Positions 7,621 through 17,973 of a DNA stretch of 64,000 nt are shown one piece after another. Within the stretch, counting starts at the first letter, position 1; each line of letters starts with the position of its first letter. The notes under the pieces were generated by a model. That model was not told the DNA's origin. It ran no database searches and saw nothing but the letters and a program-made list of their open reading frames with translations. The position numbers and the translations under genes are program-made. The stretch spans positions 1,586,073 to 1,650,072 of the forward strand of contig NC_087063.1 of the NCBI RefSeq assembly GCF_963678635.1, in the 5' to 3' direction. Source of the stretch: Symsagittifera roscoffensis (Eukaryota > Xenacoelomorpha > Acoela > Convolutidae).

Positions 7621-10327
7621 CGAAACCCCAGATGATGATGAAATCTTTCCTTTTATAGTAGATGCAACCACTGATAGAGGACAGCATATATTTTGCAAAA
7701 ATTTACTATTAAATTTATTTGAACCCGGAATCAGTCCATGTAAAACAGAGTTCCCAGATGTAAAAATCAAAAGACAAATCATAGACCACTACTTAAAAGA
7801 TATATGCAACATAACACAACAGTATGGAATCTACTCCATAGAATTCACCTCACCAAACCATAATAATAGAAAATATACAATTCAAACAGACGATCTTGAT
7901 TTAGAATTTTCAAAAGTTTTTTCAGAATATATAAAAAGCATCCAATATCATAACTCACAAAGAGCAAACTCCATATTCACCAATGAAGTTTTCGCAATAA
8001 TATATAGTTATATTTCGATATTAGAAAACGAAATCCCAATAACAAATGTCTCACCGACAGAAACATCTAAACATTTGAAAGTACGACATGAAATCACACT
8101 ACTCTCTAGTTATTTAAACATCATTAAAGAAAATTTCACGAAAGACGACGTTTCACAACATACAAAACACGATCTACAAAAAATTTTGGCATGGTTCATC
8201 ATAGATTATTTCACACACAATATCGATTTAATTGCACAAGCAAGAAAAAATTTTAGACCCCAAAACTCGAACGATGATACCGCTATCACAGAACAATCAG
8301 ATTATGTTTGGGACCCCGAATGGTCTCATCCCGCATTTATAAGCTTCCCACAATCAATCTCAAGTCAAGCAATAAGTACGATATCTTACATTAGAGATTA
8401 TGTAAAAGTAATACCATTAACCATTGATGCAACACCATTAAACTATAATACATTTTTGCCCGATACACAAAATAATAGTTTAAACTCTACAGTCATACAC
8501 AATGAAAACCTCAATGGAACTAGGAATCTTACTCAACAAGATATCCAGACACCATCACACTTCATAAATGAAGAAATTGTACACACAACAACTACACAAC
8601 AAAGTATTTCACCAATACGCCCAAATTTAACAACACCAAGAAATACAAATCCTTCACAAACACAGGTAACCTTACAATCAACCGTTAAACCTTCGGTTGC
8701 CCCTAAATATTCACATATGGATTACCAAACATACAGACCCATGACAATACCATCAAAAACACGCAAAACATTCACTAGAAACAAATTTGCAGACCATAAT
8801 TATAATTATACACATTCATCAAAAACATATAACCAACCACAAAGAAATTTTAACCAATATACAAGATCTCGAAATTGGGATAACCCAATGACCCAACCTA
8901 ATTCAATAAATTTCCAAACAAATCCTCCACAGGATCACAGTGAAAATTACCCATTTTTTCAACAAAATAAAAATAAAAAACAGACATCTTATCAAATGGA
9001 TTATTTATCCTCAGATGATGATTTCTTACAACCAGATATATTTGCACCAAATACTCAAGAATATCGTAAACAAGGAATACAGAGAACACGTACAAATCAT
9101 AGAAATTTTTCTCCACAACAAATAGATGCACAACATCAACAACCAATTCAACAACAAAATCTAATTAATACACAATCTTTTCAACCAATTCAACAACAAA
9201 ATCCAATGACTGCACACTCGTATCAAGCATCACAAATGCAAAATGAAATACCACTCCCATATTATCTCCAACAACATGAAATAACAAGAAACCAACTTTC
9301 AAATTTTTCTCAAATGCCAAATGCAGCAGAATCATTACAAATGACAATGAATCCATACCTTATGGGTGGATCATCAATAACATCAAACAAACCTTTAATG
9401 GTTTTCACAGGAACAGACCCTGAATACTCTGTAGAAGATTATTTAAATGCAGTAACAGCAAACCTGATTTTAAATATTGGACCTGAACCAATTAATACGC
9501 CACTACATCAAAATTGGATACATCGACGCACAGCGTTAATACAAACAACCTTAGATGGCGCAGCCCAAAAATGGTTTTCAGTATTACCTCTAGAAATAAA
9601 ATCAAACTGGAAAAGATTTACACAAGAATTTTCAAAAATGTTTGACTCCGAAAGAAACAAACAACAACAAAGAGTTTTATGTAATGAAATTCGCAGATTA
9701 CCAAACGAAACCATCAAGCAAATAGCAGTACGAATCGAAACACTAGTTCGAAAAGCATATTCATTAAATACACATGACTATAAAAACACAAAGATGACAG
9801 AAATCTTAATGATGACCTTAACACCACAATTAAGGAAAATAGCAATAAAAAAGAGAGCATCCCATCCTTCTTCAATTCGAGAACCCGATTTAGATTTTCG
9901 AAAACTAGTAGAAAAATTAGAACAAGCAGAAATCACGATGAAACTAGAAGAAACGGAAAATCTGAAATTACAATACGTTAACAGAATTGAAACGACTCCC
10001 ACTAATATTAATAATATACAGGAATCAGAGACAGACCTCGTTGAAAAAATCACTGAAATACTCAATATTTACGAAAAGAACCCAAACTTTAAAGGCAAAC
10101 CATCTTTCAAAAAATGGTGTAATTATTGCCGACGATACGGACATAGTATTTCCGAATGTAGACAAAAACAGCAAGACAAACAAAATAAACCTCAAAAATA
10201 TAAAGAACCAAATAAATCATTCCATCAATACATGAAAAAAGATCAAAACCTACCGAACAAAACAGTCTACAGCAACAACAGTTCAGGAAAACCACTCCCG
10301 AACAATACAAATTATACAAGAAATTAA
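7595..10327 (+). CDS. gag: Gag polyprotein (910 aa)
   Basis: Structural protein that forms the particle and packages RNA. Residues 1-300 hold no recognised domain. Residues about 300-600 are Gln/Asn/Pro/Thr-rich and low in complexity, with repeated PIQQQN blocks. Residues about 605-770 look like the retrotransposon Gag capsid domain (DGAAQKWF, then a helical run with NEIRRLPNETIKQIA). One CCHC zinc knuckle (C842, C845, H850, C855) follows. It is long for a Gypsy Gag, which is usually 300-500 residues. It ends in TAA (10325-10327), and the same frame continues open into Pol. The ATG at 7595 follows AAAA and overlaps the upstream ORF, so initiation may need leaky scanning or re-initiation. Confidence 0.9.
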   Translation: MSSTHTPGDETPDDDEIFPFIVDATTDRGQHIFCKNLLLNLFEPGISPCKTEFPDVKIKRQIIDHYLKDICNITQQYGIYSIEFTSPNHNNRKYTIQTDDLDLEFSKVFSEYIKSIQYHNSQRANSIFTNEVFAIIYSYISILENEIPITNVSPTETSKHLKVRHEITLLSSYLNIIKENFTKDDVSQHTKHDLQKILAWFIIDYFTHNIDLIAQARKNFRPQNSNDDTAITEQSDYVWDPEWSHPAFISFPQSISSQAISTISYIRDYVKVIPLTIDATPLNYNTFLPDTQNNSLNSTVIHNENLNGTRNLTQQDIQTPSHFINEEIVHTTTTQQSISPIRPNLTTPRNTNPSQTQVTLQSTVKPSVAPKYSHMDYQTYRPMTIPSKTRKTFTRNKFADHNYNYTHSSKTYNQPQRNFNQYTRSRNWDNPMTQPNSINFQTNPPQDHSENYPFFQQNKNKKQTSYQMDYLSSDDDFLQPDIFAPNTQEYRKQGIQRTRTNHRNFSPQQIDAQHQQPIQQQNLINTQSFQPIQQQNPMTAHSYQASQMQNEIPLPYYLQQHEITRNQLSNFSQMPNAAESLQMTMNPYLMGGSSITSNKPLMVFTGTDPEYSVEDYLNAVTANLILNIGPEPINTPLHQNWIHRRTALIQTTLDGAAQKWFSVLPLEIKSNWKRFTQEFSKMFDSERNKQQQRVLCNEIRRLPNETIKQIAVRIETLVRKAYSLNTHDYKNTKMTEILMMTLTPQLRKIAIKKRASHPSSIREPDLDFRKLVEKLEQAEITMKLEETENLKLQYVNRIETTPTNINNIQESETDLVEKITEILNIYEKNPNFKGKPSFKKWCNYCRRYGHSISECRQKQQDKQNKPQKYKEPNKSFHQYMKKDQNLPNKTVYSNNSSGKPLPNNTNYTRN

Positions 10328-10954
10328 TCACCATATAACTCAAGTTATAGAGGAAGATCACCAGAACGAAGAAACACGAATAATTCATCACAAAATCACT
10401 ACAATAGACCAAATAGTCGAAATAACTACTCCAGATCAAATTCAAATACACAACGATTTGTTTCTAGATCTAATTCCCAATCAAGAAATAACTACTATCC
10501 AAACAACCAATCACGAAATTCATCATACAATAGGAATAGAAACTACTCCTATAATCGAAATAGAAGTTATTCAAACAACCGAAACCAGAATTACCCGAAC
10601 AATCAATCAAGGAATAACTCATATAATAGATCGAACTATAACAGACCAAACAATAATTACCAAAACAGATCGCGAAATAATTCACAAAATCGACACTCAA
10701 GTTATAATAATCGTTATAGAAATTATTCCCAATCACCACACCGGAATAATAATAACTATAATAATTCTAATAATCGCCACAGAAGTAGTACACCTAAACA
10801 TCAAAGACAAATCAATCAAGTACAATCTAATCCAGAAACAACATCAGACCCTCCAGGTATTGATGACACAGTAACTGATACGTTACAACTCAATCAAATA
10901 AACTGTACATCATCAGATTCAGAAAGTGATACTGAAAACACTCTTTCTATCAAT
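10328..10954 (+). other. Open gag-pol linker in the Gag frame (209 codons)
   Basis: After the Gag TAA the same frame has no stop through to the Pol ORF. The encoded linker is made mainly of Asn, Ser, Arg, Tyr and Gln (for example RNYSQSPHRNNNNYNN), then turns acidic near 10840-10940 (SDSESDTEN). Open translation over 209 codons with a consistent composition argues that it is coding. The likely route is readthrough of the single TAA, as in gammaretroviruses, which use a UAG. Alternatively Pol starts independently at 10955. Confidence 0.7.
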
Positions 10955-13900
10955 ATGATAAAAGTCGAAAATGACTATGAATCTGTCATATATGAACAAC
11001 CTTTTTCATCACACATATATGAAAATCAATCAGAATTTCTTCAAAATTATTACACTACACCCATAAATTCCACACCAACGACGCAAGAAACAAATGAGAT
11101 TAACACTACAAATCAAACCAATAAAAATATCAAAACAAAATGCTTGAATACAAACCACATTTATCAAAATATACAAAAAGAACAACCCAAAGAAAAAATT
11201 TGGACAATACCATTTCTCTTAGAAAGCCCAAGAAATAAAGAATTTCAACCACCAGACCTTGAAATAGATTTTTTAATTGATTCAGGAGCAGAATCAAACA
11301 TAATAAACATCCCCACATGGAATGAAATAAAAACTTTACACCCGAAGCTAACACCTCTTGAAACCTCCAGTAAGTTAGCAACAGCACAAGGATCAACATT
11401 GATAAACTACGGAAAAATCCAATTATTTCTCCTCCCCACCAGAACAATGGAGCAAAGCAAAATTTTAAATAAGCCATTTAAACAAATATTCCATATCACT
11501 GATATTAAATATAATATCATTGGAATACCATTTATTTCGAAGTATATACCAACAATTAACATCCTAAATAGTAAAATATTAATCAAGGATAAATATACAA
11601 AAACAAAAGAAACATCCTTAACATTCTTTCAAAGATTAAATAAACAACCACCATTCTTTTCAAAATTCTACCCGATATTTAACCAACAAAGAAAACACCT
11701 AAAACCACTATCAGGAAATATCTATAATTTTTCAATCAAACAAGTTCACCAATATGATAAAGAACTAAACAAACAAAAATTTTATATGTCAGATTTTGAA
11801 TTCAAACCTATTCACAAATTTTTCAAAATCACAATCTCATCCATAAAATATTTGAAAAATTCGAATTCAGATATCATTTCCTTACATGTCTATAACAACA
11901 CACCTTACCAAGTAACATTACCTTTAGGACTTTTAGGATATTGTGAAACCAACGCTACAATATCACCAATACACGAAAAAGCCTATCGCGTAAATAATAT
12001 ACTCCAATTACTAGATATTTGCCAATCTACAATTCTTAATGAAGAATTATCTATAAATAATATAATAAGTAACGAAAACAGAAATACGGATTATTTCACA
12101 AAAACTCCATATTTCAAACCTACATTCAACATAAGTAACTACACAGAGGACCAACAAAAATTTTTAACAATGTTTAATTTCCAACATTCACAAATAACAC
12201 AAGACGAATTCGAAAAATTAGCCAAACAGCTAATTAAATATTCATCAGTCTATGCAACATCAAAATTCGATGTTGGAAAAATCAGTTCATCACTACATCT
12301 CCCGTTAAAACCAGACGCAGTTTTCAAAAAACAGAGAGCAAGTAAAGTACCAATTCACTTACATGATAAAGTGAACAGATTACTCGATACTTTAGAACAA
12401 TACAACATTATATCACCAGTTAATAAAGAAGAACAACCAAAAGGGAACACATTTATCAACCCCGTTATCATTCTAGCTAAAGGAGAATCATTAAAAATCG
12501 TTCTCGATGCTAGATACCTCAATTCACTTATAGATGAATCAAAATGTAATTGGCCCATTGAACCAATACAAGTTATTTTAACAAAAATAAACGGCAAATA
12601 CTTTACAACCGCCGATATGAATAGTGCATACAATCAAATGCCACTAGATGAACAATCACGACGTTTAACACAATTTGTTATCGGAAACCAACAATATGAA
12701 TTCAACCGCTTATTCTATGGAATATCCATAGGACCAGCAGCATTTTCAGCTTTTATGAGCAAAATTTTTAGACCACTAATACTCAAGAAAAACGCAATCA
12801 CCTATTTAGACGATGTTTTTATGCAATCACAAACAAAAGACGAGATGTTCAATGTTTTAGAAAAATATCACCAAATACTTCAGAACGAAAATCTGAAGGC
12901 CGCCCCCGATAAATCACACTTCTTTTTGACAAGAGTTAAATTCTTAGGACATAATATAGAAAGAAAAACAATCACTCCATTGAAATCACGCATTGACGCT
13001 ATTCAAAAACTTCAACCACCAACAAATAAAAAGAAAATCCAAGAATTTCTTGGAATGTTAAACTTTTTAAGTAAATATGTTTATAAAATGCAATTATATC
13101 TACGACCATTTTATAACATCCTTAGACAACAAAATAATTTTGAATGGAACACAGAACATCAAACACGATTTGAAGAAATAAAGAAACTTTTAGCTGAACA
13201 AATTTCAAACTCAATTCCAGATTCAAATCAACCATTTTATGCAATGTGCGATGCTTCGAACTTTGGCATCGGTGCAGCACTATTACAATCACATAATGGT
13301 ACAAATAAAATGAACCTCATATCAGCAAATTCTCGATTATTCACTCAAGCAGAGCTACGACTCTCAACTCTAATGAGAGAATGTACAGCCATAATATATA
13401 CACTGACAGAATATGAATTTCTGATACTTGGATCAAAACATCCAACAGTTCTATTCACAGACCATAAACCAATCATCTTTCTCTTTACACAAAAATCTAA
13501 CCCAAACCACCGAGTTTACAGATTTCAACTAATTCTAATGAAATTTCCAAACTTACATATAGTTTGGACTGCAGGAAAAAATCTTGCATTACCAGACACC
13601 TTAAGTCGAAATACACCACCTGAATTACTTACACGAAAAACAACAGTTGAAATACCCAAAAACATAAAATTCTACCTTGCAGAAAACGAAACATCACCCC
13701 GATTGGAATGCAAATATGCAGTAAAAACTGATATTGAACAATCACAAATAAATAATTTACAACATTTCCCACTTTATTTAGATTGTCAAAATAATCATTA
13801 TGAAGTTGATTTACTTGGAACATCAACTTTCAAACCAATCCCATATTCTCAATGGATAAAAAATAACACCCAACAAAAACGAACAAAACAACACCTGCCT

Positions 13901-14473
13901 AAGAAAGACCATTTTCCACTAATTGAAAAAGAAGATTTAACTGATAAAATAAATTTATCAGGACCACAAACAAATGATTCAAAATACACAATAAATCAAG
14001 TTTTTGACCTTCACGACCCACTTGATACAATACCCTTATCTAAATTCGAAATTGAAAACATTTTTCTCCCCCCAACAGAAACAGTTACAATTTCAACACT
14101 GAAACAATATCAAAATCTTGACCCGATAATTAGACAACTAAAATCATGGCACAAATATAAAACTAAACCTGTCAAGGCAGATTCAACCATTCTAGGAAAC
14201 AAAACACTCCTCCGATACTTTCGCAAATTTAACAACACAACAATTAACGAAAATACAGACCTTTTAGAGTATAACCTGAATGAATCTACAGTTCCATGTC
14301 TCCCTTTAAGTATGATTCTTATAGCTTTTAATATTTCACATACACAAAATATTAAAGGACACTCTGGATCAGAAAAAACATATTCAAATTTTATACAAAA
14401 TTTTTACTTCCCAAATGCACCAATTTGGATAAAAGTACTATGCAATGATTGTATAGTATGTCAACTAAATTAA
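10955..14473 (+). CDS. pol: Pol: protease, RT, RNase H, integrase zinc domain (1172 aa)
   Basis: Numbered from the ATG at 10955. Aspartic protease with DSGA at 109-112 and the later IIGIPF strand. Reverse transcriptase (about 460-680) with FTTADMNSAYNQ and YLDD at 617-620. RNase H with D766 (CDASNFG), E809 (RECTA) and D836 (TDHKP). Integrase N-terminal zinc domain H1129, H1136, C1166, C1169. The frame stops at a TAA (14471-14473) just after that zinc domain, before the catalytic core that continues in the same frame. The PR-RT-RH-IN order and RNase H type are Ty3/Gypsy. The start may be upstream through readthrough from gag, since this frame is open back to 10328. Confidence 0.93.
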   Translation: MIKVENDYESVIYEQPFSSHIYENQSEFLQNYYTTPINSTPTTQETNEINTTNQTNKNIKTKCLNTNHIYQNIQKEQPKEKIWTIPFLLESPRNKEFQPPDLEIDFLIDSGAESNIINIPTWNEIKTLHPKLTPLETSSKLATAQGSTLINYGKIQLFLLPTRTMEQSKILNKPFKQIFHITDIKYNIIGIPFISKYIPTINILNSKILIKDKYTKTKETSLTFFQRLNKQPPFFSKFYPIFNQQRKHLKPLSGNIYNFSIKQVHQYDKELNKQKFYMSDFEFKPIHKFFKITISSIKYLKNSNSDIISLHVYNNTPYQVTLPLGLLGYCETNATISPIHEKAYRVNNILQLLDICQSTILNEELSINNIISNENRNTDYFTKTPYFKPTFNISNYTEDQQKFLTMFNFQHSQITQDEFEKLAKQLIKYSSVYATSKFDVGKISSSLHLPLKPDAVFKKQRASKVPIHLHDKVNRLLDTLEQYNIISPVNKEEQPKGNTFINPVIILAKGESLKIVLDARYLNSLIDESKCNWPIEPIQVILTKINGKYFTTADMNSAYNQMPLDEQSRRLTQFVIGNQQYEFNRLFYGISIGPAAFSAFMSKIFRPLILKKNAITYLDDVFMQSQTKDEMFNVLEKYHQILQNENLKAAPDKSHFFLTRVKFLGHNIERKTITPLKSRIDAIQKLQPPTNKKKIQEFLGMLNFLSKYVYKMQLYLRPFYNILRQQNNFEWNTEHQTRFEEIKKLLAEQISNSIPDSNQPFYAMCDASNFGIGAALLQSHNGTNKMNLISANSRLFTQAELRLSTLMRECTAIIYTLTEYEFLILGSKHPTVLFTDHKPIIFLFTQKSNPNHRVYRFQLILMKFPNLHIVWTAGKNLALPDTLSRNTPPELLTRKTTVEIPKNIKFYLAENETSPRLECKYAVKTDIEQSQINNLQHFPLYLDCQNNHYEVDLLGTSTFKPIPYSQWIKNNTQQKRTKQHLPKKDHFPLIEKEDLTDKINLSGPQTNDSKYTINQVFDLHDPLDTIPLSKFEIENIFLPPTETVTISTLKQYQNLDPIIRQLKSWHKYKTKPVKADSTILGNKTLLRYFRKFNNTTINENTDLLEYNLNESTVPCLPLSMILIAFNISHTQNIKGHSGSEKTYSNFIQNFYFPNAPIWIKVLCNDCIVCQLN

Positions 14474-15817
14474 CCTTACCCAAATCAAAAACAAATAGCA
14501 CAAAAACAAGATTTTAAAGGACAAAGTTTGTACTTTAACCATCGTATCTCATTTGATACCAAAGGACCAATTTCACCCTCATCAGAAGGAAACTCCTACA
14601 TTATGGTAATTGTTGACGCATTTACACATTATGTAGCACTTAACCCAGTACCACATTGTAACGCTTATTACGCTTACACAACACTCTATGAACACTGGAT
14701 AGCAAAATTCGGACTACCAGAAATTTTAGTTACAGACAACGGTACAGAATTCATAAATAATGAAATTATCACACTATGTCATTTATATAACATTAAACAC
14801 AAACCACGTACATCTCATGCACCTTGGACAAACGGCTTAGTCGAAGGTATGAACCGTTCATTACAAGAATATCTTAGATGTATCATCAACGGAAATGATA
14901 CAAAATATACCGAATGGTCAGCAGATGTAAAATTATTTCCCTTAGCATATAATTCACAAATAACGACAACTTTAGGAATGTCACCATACGAAATGGTTTT
15001 TAACCAAAAGCCACGCAAACCAATAATGTTTACAGCAAATTCTCATAAAAACGCACAAGGTTATTGTCAACCAAATAAAGACTCAATTTGTTATAACCTA
15101 CCTTTACATACACACGATGAAGATCATTTTCATCACCCACAAATTCTTAAACTAGCCTCCGGTACACACACCGAATGGATTCTAAATAGAGATAAAAAAC
15201 ACAATGAAATTTATCAAAAAATAACAAAAAAGTTATTACAAAGACAAAACATTAATGAACAAATCAATTCACGTTTTACACCAGCCTCCGAATTAAAAAT
15301 TGGAACATTTGATTTAATACCTAATTTTAATACTCAAAAAGGAATTTCTAAAAAATTACAACCCCTTCGAAAAGGACCATACCAAATAATTGCAAAACCC
15401 ACTGATGTCACATATAAAATTACCGACTCAAACAAAAAAGAAATCGTTCAACATCGAAACAACCTATTACCTTATTACCCAAAAGAATACGCACTCCGCG
15501 AATTAACTCAATTATATTCTTTCACAGGATTAAAAATCATTCAAAATGAACCACATCTGAAAAACACAGAACAAAATGATAACCCCACCGAAAATCAAAA
15601 CACAAAACCAACCGCCACCAAAAACAATACACAAAACCATAAAGAATCTCCAAAACAAAGAAAAAATAGAAAAATGACCGAACAAATAATACCCCAAGAA
15701 CAAATCGACAAATCAGAAAATAGAAAAACAACAAGACTCCGAAATCAACCACGTAAAAACTATAAAATATTCATCCCCCAATCTAAAATTTTAAAGAAAG
15801 TGGAATTTCAAAAGTAA
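14474..15817 (+). CDS. Integrase core and C-terminus, separated from Pol by one TAA
   Basis: Continues the Pol frame directly after the TAA at 14471. No ATG opens it; the first near-start codon is TTG at 14528. Counting from there, the catalytic triad is D10 (FDTKGP), D70 (TDNGTEF) and E106 (VEGMN), with the correct 35 residues between the last two. A GPYQII motif (GPY/F module) follows, then a Lys/Gln-rich tail with no chromodomain. All three catalytic residues are present, so the only visible lesion is the stop. Either the stop is a recent nonsense change in this copy, or the core is made by readthrough. The first is simpler, given that no start is available. Confidence 0.9.
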   Translation, partial: PYPNQKQIAQKQDFKGQSLYFNHRISFDTKGPISPSSEGNSYIMVIVDAFTHYVALNPVPHCNAYYAYTTLYEHWIAKFGLPEILVTDNGTEFINNEIITLCHLYNIKHKPRTSHAPWTNGLVEGMNRSLQEYLRCIINGNDTKYTEWSADVKLFPLAYNSQITTTLGMSPYEMVFNQKPRKPIMFTANSHKNAQGYCQPNKDSICYNLPLHTHDEDHFHHPQILKLASGTHTEWILNRDKKHNEIYQKITKKLLQRQNINEQINSRFTPASELKIGTFDLIPNFNTQKGISKKLQPLRKGPYQIIAKPTDVTYKITDSNKKEIVQHRNNLLPYYPKEYALRELTQLYSFTGLKIIQNEPHLKNTEQNDNPTENQNTKPTATKNNTQNHKESPKQRKNRKMTEQIIPQEQIDKSENRKTTRLRNQPRKNYKIFIPQSKILKKVEFQK

Positions 15818-16415
15818 TTTTAACATTATACTTCACAATCTTGAAACCTTCGAAACATTTTTCATTTACATTTTTCAAAATAACATGCTGACAAGTAAAT
15901 AATAATTCTAGTTCAAAATAGACCAATAGGATTCATCCAATCCGTCACTTTCTCTAACTCAAACTAAGACCAATTAGACGAATCATATAGAACTCCAGGC
16001 ACATCTATAACTATAACTTTACGACCTCCAGGTCAAAAAGAAGCAAACCACTCCAACTTGACAACTAAAATAAATATCACCATAATACCGTACCCCTCCC
16101 TTATCTAATAAACCAAAGATCAACAATATTTCCCCAACTCAGACCACAAATACCCCCAAAGCAAATTTGTTAACTTAGCCTAAAGTAACAAAATGAACAT
16201 TTTAATTAGCCTAAAGTATAAAAATCTCACCATACCCCGGATCATTTGACAAACAAAAATAAAGAAAAAGACGACCTCCCGATCACCATGAAAATTGCCC
16301 CCAACAATTTTTTACAAAACTCAACCCACTTGTCAAAAAACTAATAAATAATCCGACCACACTTGAAAATCGCCTCAAACAGCAAAAAATATTCGACCAA
16401 AAGATCATTTCTTAA
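15818..16415 (+). other. Provirus pol-env intergenic region
   Basis: About 600 bases without a coding frame. It holds a GACCTCCAGGTC palindrome near 16024 and two copies of TTAGCCTAAAGTA (about 16176 and 16207). Splice acceptors for the downstream genes might lie here, but none stands out. Confidence 0.5.
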
Positions 16416-16646
16416 ATGCTCTTCTCTCAATCAGTTACTCAAATACTCATAAATCTTAAACATTTTTTTACAATACTTGAAACCTTTATAATATTTCTTT
16501 TTGATATACTTGAATCTTTTCTAATAATCCTAATCATTTTTTGTAACATTTTTTTAATTTTCTACACTATACTCGAACTATTCCTCCAACTTTCCAAAAC
16601 CCTTGATTACATCCACAGGTACGAGTCATATAACTTGTCTAAATGA
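16416..16646 (+). CDS. Small hydrophobic ORF 1 (76 aa)
   Basis: About residues 18-62 are almost wholly Ile/Leu/Phe, enough for one long or two short membrane helices. An ILE(T/S)F-like pattern recurs about every 14 residues (ILETF, ILESF, ILELF). The C-terminus is polar. Its stop overlaps the next start as ATGA (16643-16646), which suggests coupled translation. No family recognised. Small membrane proteins beside an envelope gene resemble viroporins (inference). Confidence 0.5.
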   Translation: MLFSQSVTQILINLKHFFTILETFIIFLFDILESFLIILIIFCNIFLIFYTILELFLQLSKTLDYIHRYESYNLSK

Positions 16647-16831
16647 TACGAACAATTTTCAGTAGAACCGATATTTTTTTATTGTTTGTAATTTTCATAA
16701 CATTTTTATCATCACTCATTTTGACAATATGTAAATGTATAAAGAAAGCAATCTTCACATTTGCCCTAGCAACAATCCTTCTAATTCTTTTTTTGGAAGA
16801 ATATTATAATAAACATAAACCTTCCCACTAA
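16643..16831 (+). CDS. Small hydrophobic ORF 2 (62 aa)
   Basis: Starts inside the stop of the previous ORF (ATGA). Two hydrophobic segments (about residues 11-30 and 35-53) flank a basic-Cys stretch CKCIKK, a typical two-pass or hairpin membrane layout. No family recognised. The overlap with its neighbour and the matched hydrophobic character argue that the pair is real rather than chance open sequence. Confidence 0.5.
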   Translation: MIRTIFSRTDIFLLFVIFITFLSSLILTICKCIKKAIFTFALATILLILFLEEYYNKHKPSH

Positions 16832-16836
16832 AGTAA

Positions 16837-17973
16837 CAATTCAAAAATCCATCAAAAATTGCTACCCAACAGTCACAGAATCAGTCTTCACCGACATCAT
16901 CCCAAGATAACCAAACACCACCTTCAACTACTCAAAATCCTCAAACATCTACACGAATTTCTTTTCAAGACAATCCATACACTTTTGAAGAACGACATGC
17001 TCGTTTATCAGAACCACTAGAACCAGTTCAACGACAAGCACCTCTAAGCGAACCAACATATAACCTATACCCAACACTACCACAAGAACTAAGTAGAATA
17101 AGAAATCCTAGTCAAAACCAAAATACAGTCGAAATAAATAGACAAATTATACATCATCGACGAAACAGAAATTTTCAAACTCCCCGAGTTCATTTTGATA
17201 TACCTCAATCCCCATCACAAAACACTCCAGAAAACCCCATTGGTATATTACCAGAAACCCCTACGCTTCTTTCACAACGTAGCACCTCAAGCCTACCATC
17301 AGATTACTTAGGTTCAACACCAACATCTGAGCAAATACGTGAAAATCCTTTCAACCCCACAAACCAAACATCACGATTCCCATATTGGACTACACATTCA
17401 TTTACACAAGGTGAACCAAATTTAGTCAATGACCCCATAGATATTTCTACGGATACAACAACATCCTCATCACTACCAGAAACATTATCACTACCATCAA
17501 CACCATCAATAAGCCAGATTTCACCACCACCTTTTAACTTAAATTTTCCAAATAATCTCGACGCCAGATATCGAGAACAATCAACAACAAATATTCCTTT
17601 AAGACTAGATTGGAATACATTTACAGCACCTCCACCATTATTTGGACAACATCAAGAAAGTAACCGCCTTCATAACTGGGCACTTAATAGATTACAATAT
17701 CGCCAAGATATTCACAACGATATCCGTGATCACAATATTCAAATACTCCAACAAAACAGTTTACAATTAAAGTTTGAAATCACAGTTAAGTTAAATAATA
17801 TTACCCAACATCCCTACCCATTAAACCCACCTAACATAACAGCTCAATCACTACCACCACCGTTTATAACTACTGAAGTAATATACAAATACGACAGATA
17901 TACAAAAAACACAATTGGCTACATTACATTTTATAATCCATACTCAGGATTATCATACACATGTATATTCTAA
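16837..17973 (+). CDS. 378-codon open frame without any ATG, before env
   Basis: Frame 1 is open from just after a TAA at 16834 to a TAA at 17971-17973 and contains no ATG, CTG, GTG or TTG codon, so start-based gene finders miss it. Codons were read line by line and are free of stops. The product is Pro/Gln/Ser/Thr/Asn-rich over about residues 1-250. It then becomes more ordered, with a tail of aromatic residues and one Cys (GYITFYNPYSGLSY). Its end overlaps the env ATG (17961) by 13 bases. Codon use is the same A-rich style as gag and pol. It most likely receives its start by splicing from an upstream exon, or is a long in-frame exon of another product. Function unknown. Confidence 0.65.
   Translation, partial: QFKNPSKIATQQSQNQSSPTSSQDNQTPPSTTQNPQTSTRISFQDNPYTFEERHARLSEPLEPVQRQAPLSEPTYNLYPTLPQELSRIRNPSQNQNTVEINRQIIHHRRNRNFQTPRVHFDIPQSPSQNTPENPIGILPETPTLLSQRSTSSLPSDYLGSTPTSEQIRENPFNPTNQTSRFPYWTTHSFTQGEPNLVNDPIDISTDTTTSSSLPETLSLPSTPSISQISPPPFNLNFPNNLDARYREQSTTNIPLRLDWNTFTAPPPLFGQHQESNRLHNWALNRLQYRQDIHNDIRDHNIQILQQNSLQLKFEITVKLNNITQHPYPLNPPNITAQSLPPPFITTEVIYKYDRYTKNTIGYITFYNPYSGLSYTCIF

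Noticed and set aside
10458..10874. 138-codon Ile/Thr-rich frame between gag and pol
   Set aside because: It is a shadow of the Asn/Ser/Arg/Tyr-rich linker, which is open in the Gag-Pol frame over its whole length.
7595..15817. Reassigned genetic code (TAA read as sense) to explain the two in-frame TAA codons
   Set aside because: All clear ORF ends in the element and the host gene also use TAA, and TAA is otherwise absent inside the frames.
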